Part shown: positions 25,499-32,731 of the stretch, in pieces
How positions within the stretch are numbered: position 1 is the first letter of the stretch
How the letters are laid out: the number at the start of each line of letters is the position of its first letter
Source of the DNA: Amycolatopsis viridis
GTDB lineage: Bacteria; Actinomycetota; Actinomycetes; Mycobacteriales; Pseudonocardiaceae
DNA length: 64,000 nt
Reading direction: 5' to 3'
Assembly: GCF_011758765.1 (NCBI RefSeq)
Contig: NZ_JAANOU010000001.1
Span: forward strand, 2,790,001-2,854,000
Notes under the pieces: model-generated
Database searches by the model: none
What the model saw: only the letters and a program-made list of their open reading frames with translations
What the model was told of the DNA's origin: nothing
Position numbers and translations under genes: made by a program

Positions 25499-26708
25499 CC
25501 GGCCCGGCGGACCGGGCCGTCTTGCGCGGACGGTCGTCGCGGACGCCGAGCAACGCGGCGGCACCGAGCAGCGGGCCGGCGGCGAGCAGGGCGAAGGCCG
25601 AGTAGAACGAGCCGGTGGCGTGGAAGACGGGCCCGACCGCGGCGGGCACGAGGACGCTGCCGAGCTGCCACACCGCGTTGACGCCACCCGCCGCGGATCC
25701 GGCGAGCCGCCCACCGGCCAGGACGGGGATCATCGCCGCGGTCAGTGGGCTGTAGGCGTAGGCGGCGATACCGAGCACCGGCGCGACCGCGAGGAACGCG
25801 CCGTAGCTGCGCATCGCGCCGAACACCAGCAGGGACGCGGTGAACAGCACCAGGATCACCATGATCGGCAGGCGCATGCCGAGCCCGAGCCGGTCGGTGA
25901 CCCAGCCGACCAGCGGCTTCACCGCGACGGCGACCCCGGAGAAGATCACCACGACGACTCCGGCATCCACCGGCGAGATGTGGCTGCCCTTGATCATCAG
26001 GGTGTTGGACCATGTGACGAAACCGTAGGTCCCCCACAGGCCGCCGAACCCGGCGAGACCGAGCAGCAGCAGGTCCTTGTTCCGCAGCAGCGGACGCACG
26101 TCGGGCAGGGCCCGCCGGGTCCCCGCGGTGCGGACGGCGCCGTTGCGCAGGAACGCCACGCACAGCACGGCGAGCACCACCGTGACGCCGCCGAACAGGT
26201 GGTAGGAGGCGCCCCAGCCGGCGTGCTGGACGAACGTCGGCACCACGGCGTTGGCGATGACGGTGCCGAGCGAGGTGGCGGTCATGAAGACGCCGCTGCC
26301 CAAGCCGATCTCGCGCGGGGGCAGCCAGGTGGTGATCAGCTTCATCCCGGCGGAGAACTCGACACCGGCGAAGAGCCCCACGAGGCCCTGTACGGCGAGG
26401 CCGAGCGGGACGGAGGTGGTCGAGCCGAACACGATCATCAGCGTGCCCGCGGCGAGCAGGCTGATGCCGAGCACGAGGCGGCTGCCCAGCCAGTCGGTGA
26501 GGAACCCGCCCGCCGCGTTGGAGATCACGTAGCCGATGTAGTAGCAGGTGGCGAAGATCCCGAGGGCCGCCAGCGGGACGTGCCAGGAGTCGCTGACCGC
26601 GGCGGAGGCGGGGCCCCAGGTCGAGCGGTCGACCGAGGTCATGGTGAAGCTGGCCCAGCACAGCAGCAGCACGACCCACCGGTAGCGGGAGGGCGCGGGG
26701 GAACTCAT
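25455..26708 (-). CDS. MFS transporter, anion/organic-acid:proton symporter type
   Basis: A 417-residue major facilitator with twelve predicted helices. It has RWVVLLLCWASFTMTSVDRS at the N-terminus and GGFLTDWLGSRLVLG as the loop 2-3 signature, resembling ACS-type carboxylate transporters. Probably imports an organic acid across the cytoplasmic membrane. ATG at 26708 has GGAG upstream. It lies 29 bases downstream of an FAD oxidoreductase on the same strand; both face a divergent LysR regulator, suggesting uptake and oxidation of one compound. Confidence 0.82.
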   Translation of the reverse strand: MSSPAPSRYRWVVLLLCWASFTMTSVDRSTWGPASAAVSDSWHVPLAALGIFATCYYIGYVISNAAGGFLTDWLGSRLVLGISLLAAGTLMIVFGSTTSVPLGLAVQGLVGLFAGVEFSAGMKLITTWLPPREIGLGSGVFMTATSLGTVIANAVVPTFVQHAGWGASYHLFGGVTVVLAVLCVAFLRNGAVRTAGTRRALPDVRPLLRNKDLLLLGLAGFGGLWGTYGFVTWSNTLMIKGSHISPVDAGVVVVIFSGVAVAVKPLVGWVTDRLGLGMRLPIMVILVLFTASLLVFGAMRSYGAFLAVAPVLGIAAYAYSPLTAAMIPVLAGGRLAGSAAGGVNAVWQLGSVLVPAAVGPVFHATGSFYSAFALLAAGPLLGAAALLGVRDDRPRKTARSAGPVSAARSGGAVPDLR

Positions 26709-26737
26709 CGTCGAGACTCCGATCGGGAAACGGGGGG

Positions 26738-27982
26738 TCACAGGATCGCATCCTGGCGCAGCAGCTGCGCCCGGATGGCGGAGACGTCGTGCCGGGTGCC
26801 CGCGGCGTACTGCGCCGCGGCCACGCCGGCCGCGTGGCCGGTGGCGAAGGCGGTGCCCATGACGCGCACCGACGCGTAGGCCTCGGCATCGGAGCTGGTC
26901 AGCCGACCGACACCCCACAGGTTGTGCGTGTCCGCCGAGCGGATCGCGTCGTAGGGCACGTCGTACCAGCCGCGGCCGGCAATGGGGACGTAGCGGGTCA
27001 CGCCCGGGCCGGCGTGGTCTTCGACCGGCCAGCCGCAGCGGGCGATCGAGGTGTCCGGCCGCTTGCGCGCGCCGAGCACGTCGGCGCCGGTGACGGTGTC
27101 CCGGCCGGCGAGGTGCCTGCCCTCCCGGATGCCCAGCTGCGGGCCGGTCTCGATCAGGTACGCCCCGGCCCAGCCGGGCAGGTGCTTGCGCAGCGCGTCG
27201 AGGTAGCGCCACGCCTGGCGGCGTGCGCTCGCCTCGTGCCGGCTGAACGCGGCCGCGTCGAGCACGTCGGCCTGTTCGTCGACCAGCAGCGCGATGACCT
27301 CCCTGGTCAGCGGGAGGTGGACGGCGATGCCGTAGTCGCGGGGGAGGTCGGCGCCGGTGGCGCGGTGGTAGGCGGCGACGGCGGCCCGCAGGCCGTCCCG
27401 GGACAGGTCGGCGTCCTCGGTGACCCCGCCGAAGCGGCACACCAGTGTGCTGGTCTGGCGCCGCTCGACCGGCTCCACGCGGACAGCGGCGCCCGCCTCG
27501 GCCAGCAGCGCTCCGTCGCCGCTGGCGTCCACGAAGGCCGCGGCGGTGATGTGCTCGCGGCCGCCGCGGTGGTGCAGTTCGACCTCGGTGACCTCGTCGT
27601 CGCGGCGGCGCGCCCCGATCAGCGTGGTGTGCAGCCGGACGTCGACCCCGGCTTCGGCGGTGACGGTGTCGCAGGCGAGCTTGGTGGCCTCGGTGTCCAG
27701 CAGGACGATCCGGTTGCCGGTCCAGCCCATCACCTTCTCCTCGTACGCACCGAGGTCGCGCAGCTGCCGCAGCACCCGCTCGCCGACCCCGGCCACGACG
27801 CGCTCGCCGCGCTGGTCGAAGAAGCCGCAGTAGGTCAGGACCGAACTGATCGTCGCGGCGCCGCCCAGGAACGGGTACTGCTCCACCAGCAGCACCCGCG
27901 CCCCGGACCACGCGGCGCCCACCGCGGCGCCGATGCCCCCGGCGCCACCGCCGACGACCACGACGTCGTAGGAGTTGCTCAT
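26738..27982 (-). CDS. FAD-dependent oxidoreductase (FAD_oxidored family)
   Basis: A 414-residue flavoprotein. It begins with the dinucleotide fold YDVVVVGGGAGGIGAAVGAA followed by EQYPFLGGAATIS. DASGDGALLAEAGA and LWGVGRLTSSDAEAYASVRV match the FAD-dependent oxidoreductases that precede many catabolic operons. Substrate unknown. ATG at 27982 has a purine-rich AGAGAGAGG site. It forms an operon with the MFS transporter and is divergent from the LysR gene by 99 bases, a classic regulator-target layout. Confidence 0.82.
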   Translation of the reverse strand: MSNSYDVVVVGGGAGGIGAAVGAAWSGARVLLVEQYPFLGGAATISSVLTYCGFFDQRGERVVAGVGERVLRQLRDLGAYEEKVMGWTGNRIVLLDTEATKLACDTVTAEAGVDVRLHTTLIGARRRDDEVTEVELHHRGGREHITAAAFVDASGDGALLAEAGAAVRVEPVERRQTSTLVCRFGGVTEDADLSRDGLRAAVAAYHRATGADLPRDYGIAVHLPLTREVIALLVDEQADVLDAAAFSRHEASARRQAWRYLDALRKHLPGWAGAYLIETGPQLGIREGRHLAGRDTVTGADVLGARKRPDTSIARCGWPVEDHAGPGVTRYVPIAGRGWYDVPYDAIRSADTHNLWGVGRLTSSDAEAYASVRVMGTAFATGHAAGVAAAQYAAGTRHDVSAIRAQLLRQDAIL

Positions 27983-28060
27983 CGCCTGCCTCTCTCTCGG
28001 GTGGAGCCAGTACACGATGGGCGGCGGCGATGCGGCCAATATCATTCGGGCACCCGGGGC

Positions 28061-28075
28061 ATAACGAAAAGGTAT
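28061..28075. promoter_or_regulatory. Candidate LysR box
   Basis: ATAACGAAAAGGTAT has the T-N11-A partial dyad typical of LysR operators and ends seven bases before the LysR gene start. It is near the right end of the 99-bp divergent promoter region shared with the FAD oxidoreductase. Confidence 0.35.
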
Positions 28076-28081
28076 GGGGCA

Positions 28082-28966
28082 ATGGAGCTGCGGCAGCTGC
28101 GGTACTTCGTCGCGATCTTCGAGCGGCGGTCGATCTCGCGCGCGGCGGAGCACCTGCGGATCTCGCAGCCCGCGCTCACCCGGCAGCTGCACCAGCTCGA
28201 GCGGTACGTCGGCACGCCGCTGTTCGACCGCGTCCCCGGCGGCGTCAGCCCTACCCCGGCGGCGACGGCGTTGCACGAGCACGCCCGGCTGGTGCTGCGC
28301 CTCGCCGACGCCAGCCGGGAAGTTGCCCGCTCCGCGGGTCCGGTCCGCGAGGCGGTCCGCGTCGGCCTGCCGCCCGGGGTGCCCGCGAGCTGGATCGAGC
28401 GGGTGATCGGCGCGGTGGCACGGGAGGTGCCCGGTGCGGCGCTGACGGTCACCGACGCCAGCAGCGTCGACCAGGTGCGGTTGCTCCGGGAAGGCCATCT
28501 GGACCTCGGCCTGATCCACCAGCGGCCGCCGGCGCCGTTCGCCGCCCGGCTGGTGCTCGAACAGCAGCTCGGGCTGGCGGTGCGGCCCGGTCACGAGCTG
28601 GCCCGGCGGCGCCGCTGCGACCTGGCCGACCTCGACGGGCTGCGGATCCTCGCGCACAGCCGGGACCAGGTGACCGCCGAGCACGACCGGGTGCTCGCCG
28701 AGGCGGAAGCCCAGGACATCCACCCGGAGTGGGTGTTCGCCTGGTTCACCGAAAACGCCTACGCCTGCGTCCTGGCCGGGGACGCGGCCGCCGCGCTGCT
28801 GACCCGCCCGAGCGCGGAACGCCTGCTGCCCGGGTGGCGCTGGATCCCGTTCGGCCCGACGGGTTTCGCCCTCCCGCTGTGGCTGGCCCAGCACCCCCAG
28901 ACCCGGACGGTGGTGGCGGCGGTGGCCGACGTCGTCGCCGCGACTCCCGCCGGCGACCCGGGCTGA
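28082..28966 (+). CDS. LysR-family transcriptional regulator
   Basis: A 294-residue LTTR. The N-terminal winged helix (MELRQLRYFVAIFERRSISR, then AAEHLRISQPALTRQLHQLE) is textbook; the periplasmic-binding-like effector domain follows from about residue 90. It is divergently transcribed from the FAD oxidoreductase/MFS operon and probably activates that operon when its substrate is present. Confidence 0.88.
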   Translation: MELRQLRYFVAIFERRSISRAAEHLRISQPALTRQLHQLERYVGTPLFDRVPGGVSPTPAATALHEHARLVLRLADASREVARSAGPVREAVRVGLPPGVPASWIERVIGAVAREVPGAALTVTDASSVDQVRLLREGHLDLGLIHQRPPAPFAARLVLEQQLGLAVRPGHELARRRRCDLADLDGLRILAHSRDQVTAEHDRVLAEAEAQDIHPEWVFAWFTENAYACVLAGDAAAALLTRPSAERLLPGWRWIPFGPTGFALPLWLAQHPQTRTVVAAVADVVAATPAGDPG

Positions 28967-29008
28967 CCGTCCATTCGGGACAGTCGTGTCCGTGGTCCCG
29001 GTGTGGTG

Positions 29009-29584
29009 TCAGGGGCGCGGGTTTCCGGCTTGCCAGCCTGGGTCGCGGCCGATGAAGGCGATCAGCTTGTCCTGTGCGGACGCATCCTCGGCGACCGGCA
29101 CGGCCGGCCCGAACTGCCCGCTGCCGCGCAGGATTTCCTCCATCGGCCGCATCGCCTCGAGCGCGGCGGCGCAGCGCTCCTGGCCCAGGTCCGGTTCGCG
29201 GCCGAGCGCCTTGGCCAGGTCCCAGGTGTGCATCCACACGTCACCGGTGTAGAACTGGTCGACGGCCTGGTCCACCGGTTTGTCCCCGGTGTGCGGGTTG
29301 CTGAGCACGCGCCCGGCCGGGTCGTCGAGGATGGCCTGGATGTCGGCGGCGTGCTGCTTCCACGCGGCGCGCGGGTCGGCCCCGACGTCGAGCGCGGGAA
29401 GTTCGATCCCGGCTCCCCGGAGGAAGGCCCGGGACCACTCGACCAGGTGCTTCACCACGTCGAGCGCGGTCCACCCCGCCACCGGGGCGGGCCGCGCCCA
29501 GTCGCCGGCCGAGGCGGACTCGACCAGCTCGGTGAACCGGCCCGCGTCGTGCGCGTGCTGCTCGGCGGGACTGTTCGGCGTCAT
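29009..29584 (-). CDS. TIGR03086-type metal-binding protein (DinB/mycothiol-like fold)
   Basis: A 191-residue helical-bundle protein. VAGWTALDVVKHLVEWSRAF and VWMHTWDLAKALGRE carry the metal-ligand histidines of the DinB-like TIGR03086 family. Members are thought to be mycothiol- or metal-dependent enzymes of unknown substrate. The start at 29584 lies just past the stop of the upstream SRPBCC gene (TGA at 29586-29588). It is the third gene of an ArsR-SRPBCC-DinB-like operon. Confidence 0.8.
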   Translation of the reverse strand: MTPNSPAEQHAHDAGRFTELVESASAGDWARPAPVAGWTALDVVKHLVEWSRAFLRGAGIELPALDVGADPRAAWKQHAADIQAILDDPAGRVLSNPHTGDKPVDQAVDQFYTGDVWMHTWDLAKALGREPDLGQERCAAALEAMRPMEEILRGSGQFGPAVPVAEDASAQDKLIAFIGRDPGWQAGNPRP

Positions 29585-29585
29585 C

Positions 29586-30074
29586 TCAGGCACCCTTCGC
29601 GAGCAGCTCGTCGAGCTTGTCGTAGCCCTCGGTGACCCCGGTCTCCATGCCGCTGGCCAGCATGCCGTCCCGGGTTTCGAAGTCCTGCACCACGCTGAGC
29701 ACCCGCAGCCGGGTACGGCCGCCGTCGAGCGTCTCGAACGTCACCGTCTCCAGTGCGACTCCGTCCGGCTCGCCGGCGTAGGTGAACGTCCACACGATCC
29801 GCTCGTGCGGGCGCACCTCGTGGAAGCTGCCGAAGAACGCGGCGATCTCCTCGCCGTCGCGGTCGTTGGCGAACGCCCACGCGCCCCCGGTGCGGGCGTC
29901 CCACTGGGTGATCCGCGTGGTGAGCGAGCGCGGGCCGACCCACTGCGCGTAGAGCTCGGGGTCGACGTGGGCGCGGAACACCTGCTCGGGTGGCGCGTCG
30001 AACTCGCGGATGATCTCGATGGTGGGGACCTTCTCGGCCGCCACGATCCGGGTTTCCCGCTGTTGTGTGGTCAT
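29586..30074 (-). CDS. SRPBCC / AHSA1-family protein
   Basis: A 162-residue START-like fold protein. IIREFDAPPEQVFRAHVDPE and YAQWVGPRSLTTRI are diagnostic of the Aha1-C/SRPBCC family, as is the final YDKLDELL. Such proteins are usually encoded with ArsR regulators, as here, and bind hydrophobic ligands. Its ATG overlaps the ArsR stop (30071-30074), indicating translational coupling. Confidence 0.85.
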   Translation of the reverse strand: MTTQQRETRIVAAEKVPTIEIIREFDAPPEQVFRAHVDPELYAQWVGPRSLTTRITQWDARTGGAWAFANDRDGEEIAAFFGSFHEVRPHERIVWTFTYAGEPDGVALETVTFETLDGGRTRLRVLSVVQDFETRDGMLASGMETGVTEGYDKLDELLAKGA

Positions 30075-30430
30075 GATGCGTCCTCGCGTGTGTGTCGATG
30101 GTCCTCGGTCATGCGGTCCAGCAGGTCGTCCAGGCGCCGGTAGCGTTCCTCGGCCGTGCGCCGGTAACGCTCGATCCACTTCGTCATCAGGTCGAGCACC
30201 TCCGCGTCCAGGTGGACGGGCCGCCGCTGGGCGACCTTGCTGCGTGTCACCAGCCCGGCTTCCTCCAGCACCTTTACGTGTTTGGAGATCGCCTGGAGGC
30301 TCATGGCGTACGGCTCGGCGAGCTCGCCCACGGTCGCGTCCGCCGCGGCGAGCCGGGCGACCAGGTCCCGCCGGGTCGGGTCGGCCAGTGCCGCGAACAC
30401 CCGGTTCAGCTGCTCGGTGTTCTCGTTCAC
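30071..30430 (-). CDS. ArsR-family repressor
   Basis: A 119-residue winged-helix repressor. LNRVFAALADPTRRDLVARL, YAMSLQAISKHVKVLEEAGL and RRPVHLDAEVLDLM are the SRPBCC-linked ArsR (SdpR-like) pattern, without metal-binding Cys residues. It is the first gene of the three-gene operon and probably autoregulates through two identical half-palindromes 11 and 56 bp upstream of its start. Confidence 0.88.
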   Translation of the reverse strand: MNENTEQLNRVFAALADPTRRDLVARLAAADATVGELAEPYAMSLQAISKHVKVLEEAGLVTRSKVAQRRPVHLDAEVLDLMTKWIERYRRTAEERYRRLDDLLDRMTEDHRHTREDAS

Positions 30431-30440
30431 CCTGCTTCCT

Positions 30441-30456
30441 CAACTACTTGGTTGAG
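30441..30456. promoter_or_regulatory. ArsR operator site 1
   Basis: TCAAC-TACTTG-GTTGA, a perfect 5-bp dyad, followed by GAACC. It begins 11 bp upstream of the ArsR start and is repeated exactly in its arms and flank at 30486. It is a probable binding site for the adjacent ArsR repressor. Confidence 0.65.
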
Positions 30457-30485
30457 AACCACCGTAGGAGCCGCCACCGGTGTTG

Positions 30486-30501
30486 TCAACCTGTCGGTTG
30501 A
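30486..30501. promoter_or_regulatory. ArsR operator site 2
   Basis: TCAAC-CTGTCG-GTTGA followed by GAACC, the second copy of the dyad, 45 bp from the first and in the same orientation. The common 21-bp frame is TCAAC-N5-GGTTGAGAACC. Confidence 0.65.
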
Positions 30502-30627
30502 GAACCTCGGTGCCGCGCCGCGACACCCCCTGTGCGGGTGAGTCCGCGCCGTGCCCGGCACGGCCGGACCCCGCGTGAGCTGCGAAAACCTCTTGTGTAA
30601 CACCTGCCACACCAGAACCGTCCGTTT

Positions 30628-30644
30628 ACATGCGTCACGCATGT
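30628..30644. promoter_or_regulatory. Inverted repeat upstream of the GH25 gene
   Basis: ACATGCG-TCA-CGCATGT, a perfect 7-bp dyad, lies about 38 bp upstream of the muramidase start, with the element GTCACGCA repeated directly beside it. It is a candidate regulator site in the muramidase promoter. Confidence 0.4.
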
Positions 30645-30681
30645 CACGCACACTGCGCTGGTGCTGGAGGGGGTGGCTGCG

Positions 30682-31974
30682 GTGGGGCGGATCGTGACGC
30701 GGTTGTTCGTGGGGCTGGTCGTGCTGGTCCTGTGCGCCGCGCCGCAGGCGTCCGCGGAGCCCGCGCCGGTGCCGGGGATGGACGTGTCCGGACACCAGGG
30801 CGAGGTGAACTGGCCGGCGGCCTGGGCCGCGGGTGCCCGCTTCGCCTACGTGAAGGCCACCGAGGGCACCGGGTACCGCAACCCGTACTTCGCGCAGCAG
30901 TACAACGGGTCCTACCAGGTCGGGATGATCCGCGGCGCCTACCACTTCGCGCGGCCGGACATCTCCGGCGGTCCCGCCCAGGCGGACTTCTTCGTGGCGC
31001 ACGGCGGCGCCTGGTCCCCGGACGGCAGGACCCTGCCGCCGATGCTGGACATCGAGTACAACCCGTACGGCCCGGTCTGCTACGGGCTCTCCCGGGACGG
31101 GATGGTCGAGTGGATCCGGTCGTTCTCGGCGCAGGTGCACGCCCGCACCAGCCGGTGGCCCATGCTCTACACCACCACCGACTGGTGGAAGACCTGCACC
31201 GGTGACTCCGCGGCGTTCGGGGACACGCATCCGCTGTTCATCGCCCGCTACGCCAGCAGCCCGGGCGCGCTGCCCAGCGGCTGGCGGTACTACACCATGT
31301 GGCAGTACTCGGATTCCGGTGCGCTGCCCGGCGACCAGGACACCTTCAACGGCTCGATGGACCAGCTGATCAAGCTCGCCGGCGGCGACCCGGCCCGCGG
31401 CGCCGTGGACCCGGCCCCCGCGCCGCCCACCACGACCACCGCGCCCAAGACCACCACCCCGACCACCACAACAACCCCGCGCACGACGACTGTGCCGACC
31501 ACAACCCCGGTGCCGCCCACAACCCGGGTGCCGACCACAACCACGGTGCCGCCCACCACGACGACCACCGCCGCGCCACCGCACTCCGGCGCGGCGAGCA
31601 GCAGCGCGTGGGCCGACGCCACGACGCGGACGGAAACCACCGCCACTTCGGTGTCCGCAGCCCCGCCGGGCACCGCGGCGGTCGTCCCGCCGTCCGCCGG
31701 TGCGGAGCAGCCGGCGGAACCGATCAGCGGACTGGTCTGGGCGGGCGGCCGTGGCGGGACCCCGCCGGCGTCCCTGCGGGACGGCCACCACGCCGAGGAG
31801 CTCGTCGCGCGCGTCGACCCCGGTGCCGCGCCGGACAGCAGCCTGGCGCCCGCGGAGTCCCGTGCGCTCGCGAGCACCGGCACGAGCCCCGCGCGGGGGA
31901 TCGTCTTCGGCGGCGCGCTCGTCCTGCTCGGTGTGATCCTCACGGTCCTGGCCCGCGCCGTCGCGCCCCGCTGA
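30682..31974 (+). CDS. Secreted GH25 muramidase with Thr-rich linker and LASTG anchor
   Basis: A 430-residue cell-wall hydrolase. A signal peptide ends near residue 25 (PQASA). The GH25 domain spans about 30-230, with GMDVSGHQGEVNWP, YVKATEGTGY, LPPMLDIEYNPYG and the closing MWQYSDSGALPGDQD. A Thr/Pro-rich linker follows, then a C-terminal sorting signal LASTGTSPARG, a hydrophobic helix and Arg. LAxTG is the class E sortase motif. It cleaves peptidoglycan MurNAc-GlcNAc bonds while tethered to the wall. GTG at 30682 has GGAGGGGG eight bases upstream and beats upstream GTGs. Confidence 0.85.
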   Translation: MGRIVTRLFVGLVVLVLCAAPQASAEPAPVPGMDVSGHQGEVNWPAAWAAGARFAYVKATEGTGYRNPYFAQQYNGSYQVGMIRGAYHFARPDISGGPAQADFFVAHGGAWSPDGRTLPPMLDIEYNPYGPVCYGLSRDGMVEWIRSFSAQVHARTSRWPMLYTTTDWWKTCTGDSAAFGDTHPLFIARYASSPGALPSGWRYYTMWQYSDSGALPGDQDTFNGSMDQLIKLAGGDPARGAVDPAPAPPTTTTAPKTTTPTTTTTPRTTTVPTTTPVPPTTRVPTTTTVPPTTTTTAAPPHSGAASSSAWADATTRTETTATSVSAAPPGTAAVVPPSAGAEQPAEPISGLVWAGGRGGTPPASLRDGHHAEELVARVDPGAAPDSSLAPAESRALASTGTSPARGIVFGGALVLLGVILTVLARAVAPR

Positions 31975-31994
31975 CCCACCCCACCGCCCGCAGC

Positions 31995-32290
31995 AGCAAA
32001 CACACCGCCCGCAACGGCAAACACGCCGCCCCGAGCGGCGAACACACCGCCCCGAGCGGCAAACACACCGCCCCGAGCGGCAAATACGCCGCGGATCGGC
32101 GAACACGCCGCGCGCAACGGCGAACACGCCGCCCCGATCAGCAAACACACCGCCCGCAACGGCAAACACGCCGCCCGGAGCGGCGAACACGCCGCGCGGA
32201 GCGGCAAACACGCCGGCGGGAGCGGCTCAATCGGGCGTGTTTGCCCGCTAGCGCGCCGTGTTTGCCGGTGAGCGCGCCGTGTTTGCTCTT
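31995..32290. repeat. 21-bp tandem repeat array with inverted copies at one end
   Basis: Eleven head-to-tail units (31995-32223) of consensus GGCRAACACRCCGCCCCGAGC, nearly all exactly 21 bp (one unit of 19 at 32079). They are followed by three degenerate copies in inverted orientation built on GCGTGTTTGCC (about 32234-32287), again 21 bp apart. The array fills the gap between the convergent muramidase and ArsR genes. The units could read as heptapeptides on either strand, but the 19-bp unit breaks the frame and no start site is evident, so it is treated as non-coding. The inverted end can fold back on the array. Confidence 0.85.
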
Positions 32291-32300
32291 CGGGTCCCGG

Positions 32301-32648
32301 TCACGTCCAGCTGTCCATGATCTCGCGTCCCTGCGGGATGACGAGGTCGAGCAGGCCGGGGAACCGGGCGTCGAGATCGTCGCGGCGGAGCCGGTTCAGC
32401 CGCCTGGTCCCTTCGTCGCGCTGGTGGATCACGCCTGCCTCGCGCAGGGTCCGGAAGTGGCCGCTCTGCGTGGACTTGCTGACCGGGAGCGCGAAGGTCG
32501 TGCAGGCCAGTTCGCCTTCGGGCTCGACGGTGGCCAGCCGGGCGACGATCGCCAGCCGGACCGGATCGCTCAGCGCGGTCATCACGGTGGGGAACTCCAG
32601 CTCGTCCCGCGCGGGGTGCACGAGCTGGGTTGCGGTGCGACTCGCCAT
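32301..32648 (-). CDS. ArsR/HTH_20-type repressor
   Basis: A 115-residue winged-helix regulator. FPTVMTALSDPVRLAIVARL and KSTQSGHFRTLREAGVIHQR form the HTH, followed by RDDLDARFPGLLDLVI, a C-terminus shared with the regulator at 54716. AGGA lies eight bases before the ATG at 32648. It is divergent from an MFS exporter and probably represses it through CGAACAT dyads in the 83-bp gap. Confidence 0.85.
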   Translation of the reverse strand: MASRTATQLVHPARDELEFPTVMTALSDPVRLAIVARLATVEPEGELACTTFALPVSKSTQSGHFRTLREAGVIHQRDEGTRRLNRLRRDDLDARFPGLLDLVIPQGREIMDSWT

Positions 32649-32662
32649 GACGTCCATCCTAA

Positions 32663-32714
32663 CGAACATGTTCGGTTCCTGCGAACATCTGCTATGTTCG
32701 GGTCACTCGAACAT
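32663..32714. promoter_or_regulatory. Operator cluster of CGAACAT dyads
   Basis: A perfect palindrome CGAACATGTTCG (32663-32674), an inverted repeat CGAACAT-CTGCT-ATGTTCG (32682-32700) and a further half-site CGAACAT (32708-32714) fill the ArsR/MFS divergent promoter. The shared half-site strongly suggests binding of the adjacent ArsR protein. Confidence 0.7.
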
Positions 32715-32731
32715 GACGGCGGAGGTACGAC

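Noticed and set aside
30427..32211. Long minus-strand open frame over the muramidase and repeat array with heptads such as GVFAAPG
   Set aside because: It is antisense to a clear secreted muramidase and its repeats derive from the 21-bp array; Arg/Ala/Gly-rich composition is typical of a GC-rich shadow frame.
31995..32290. 21-bp repeat array as a CRISPR
   Set aside because: There are no unique spacers between units; the repeats are directly contiguous with variation inside units, and no cas gene is present.
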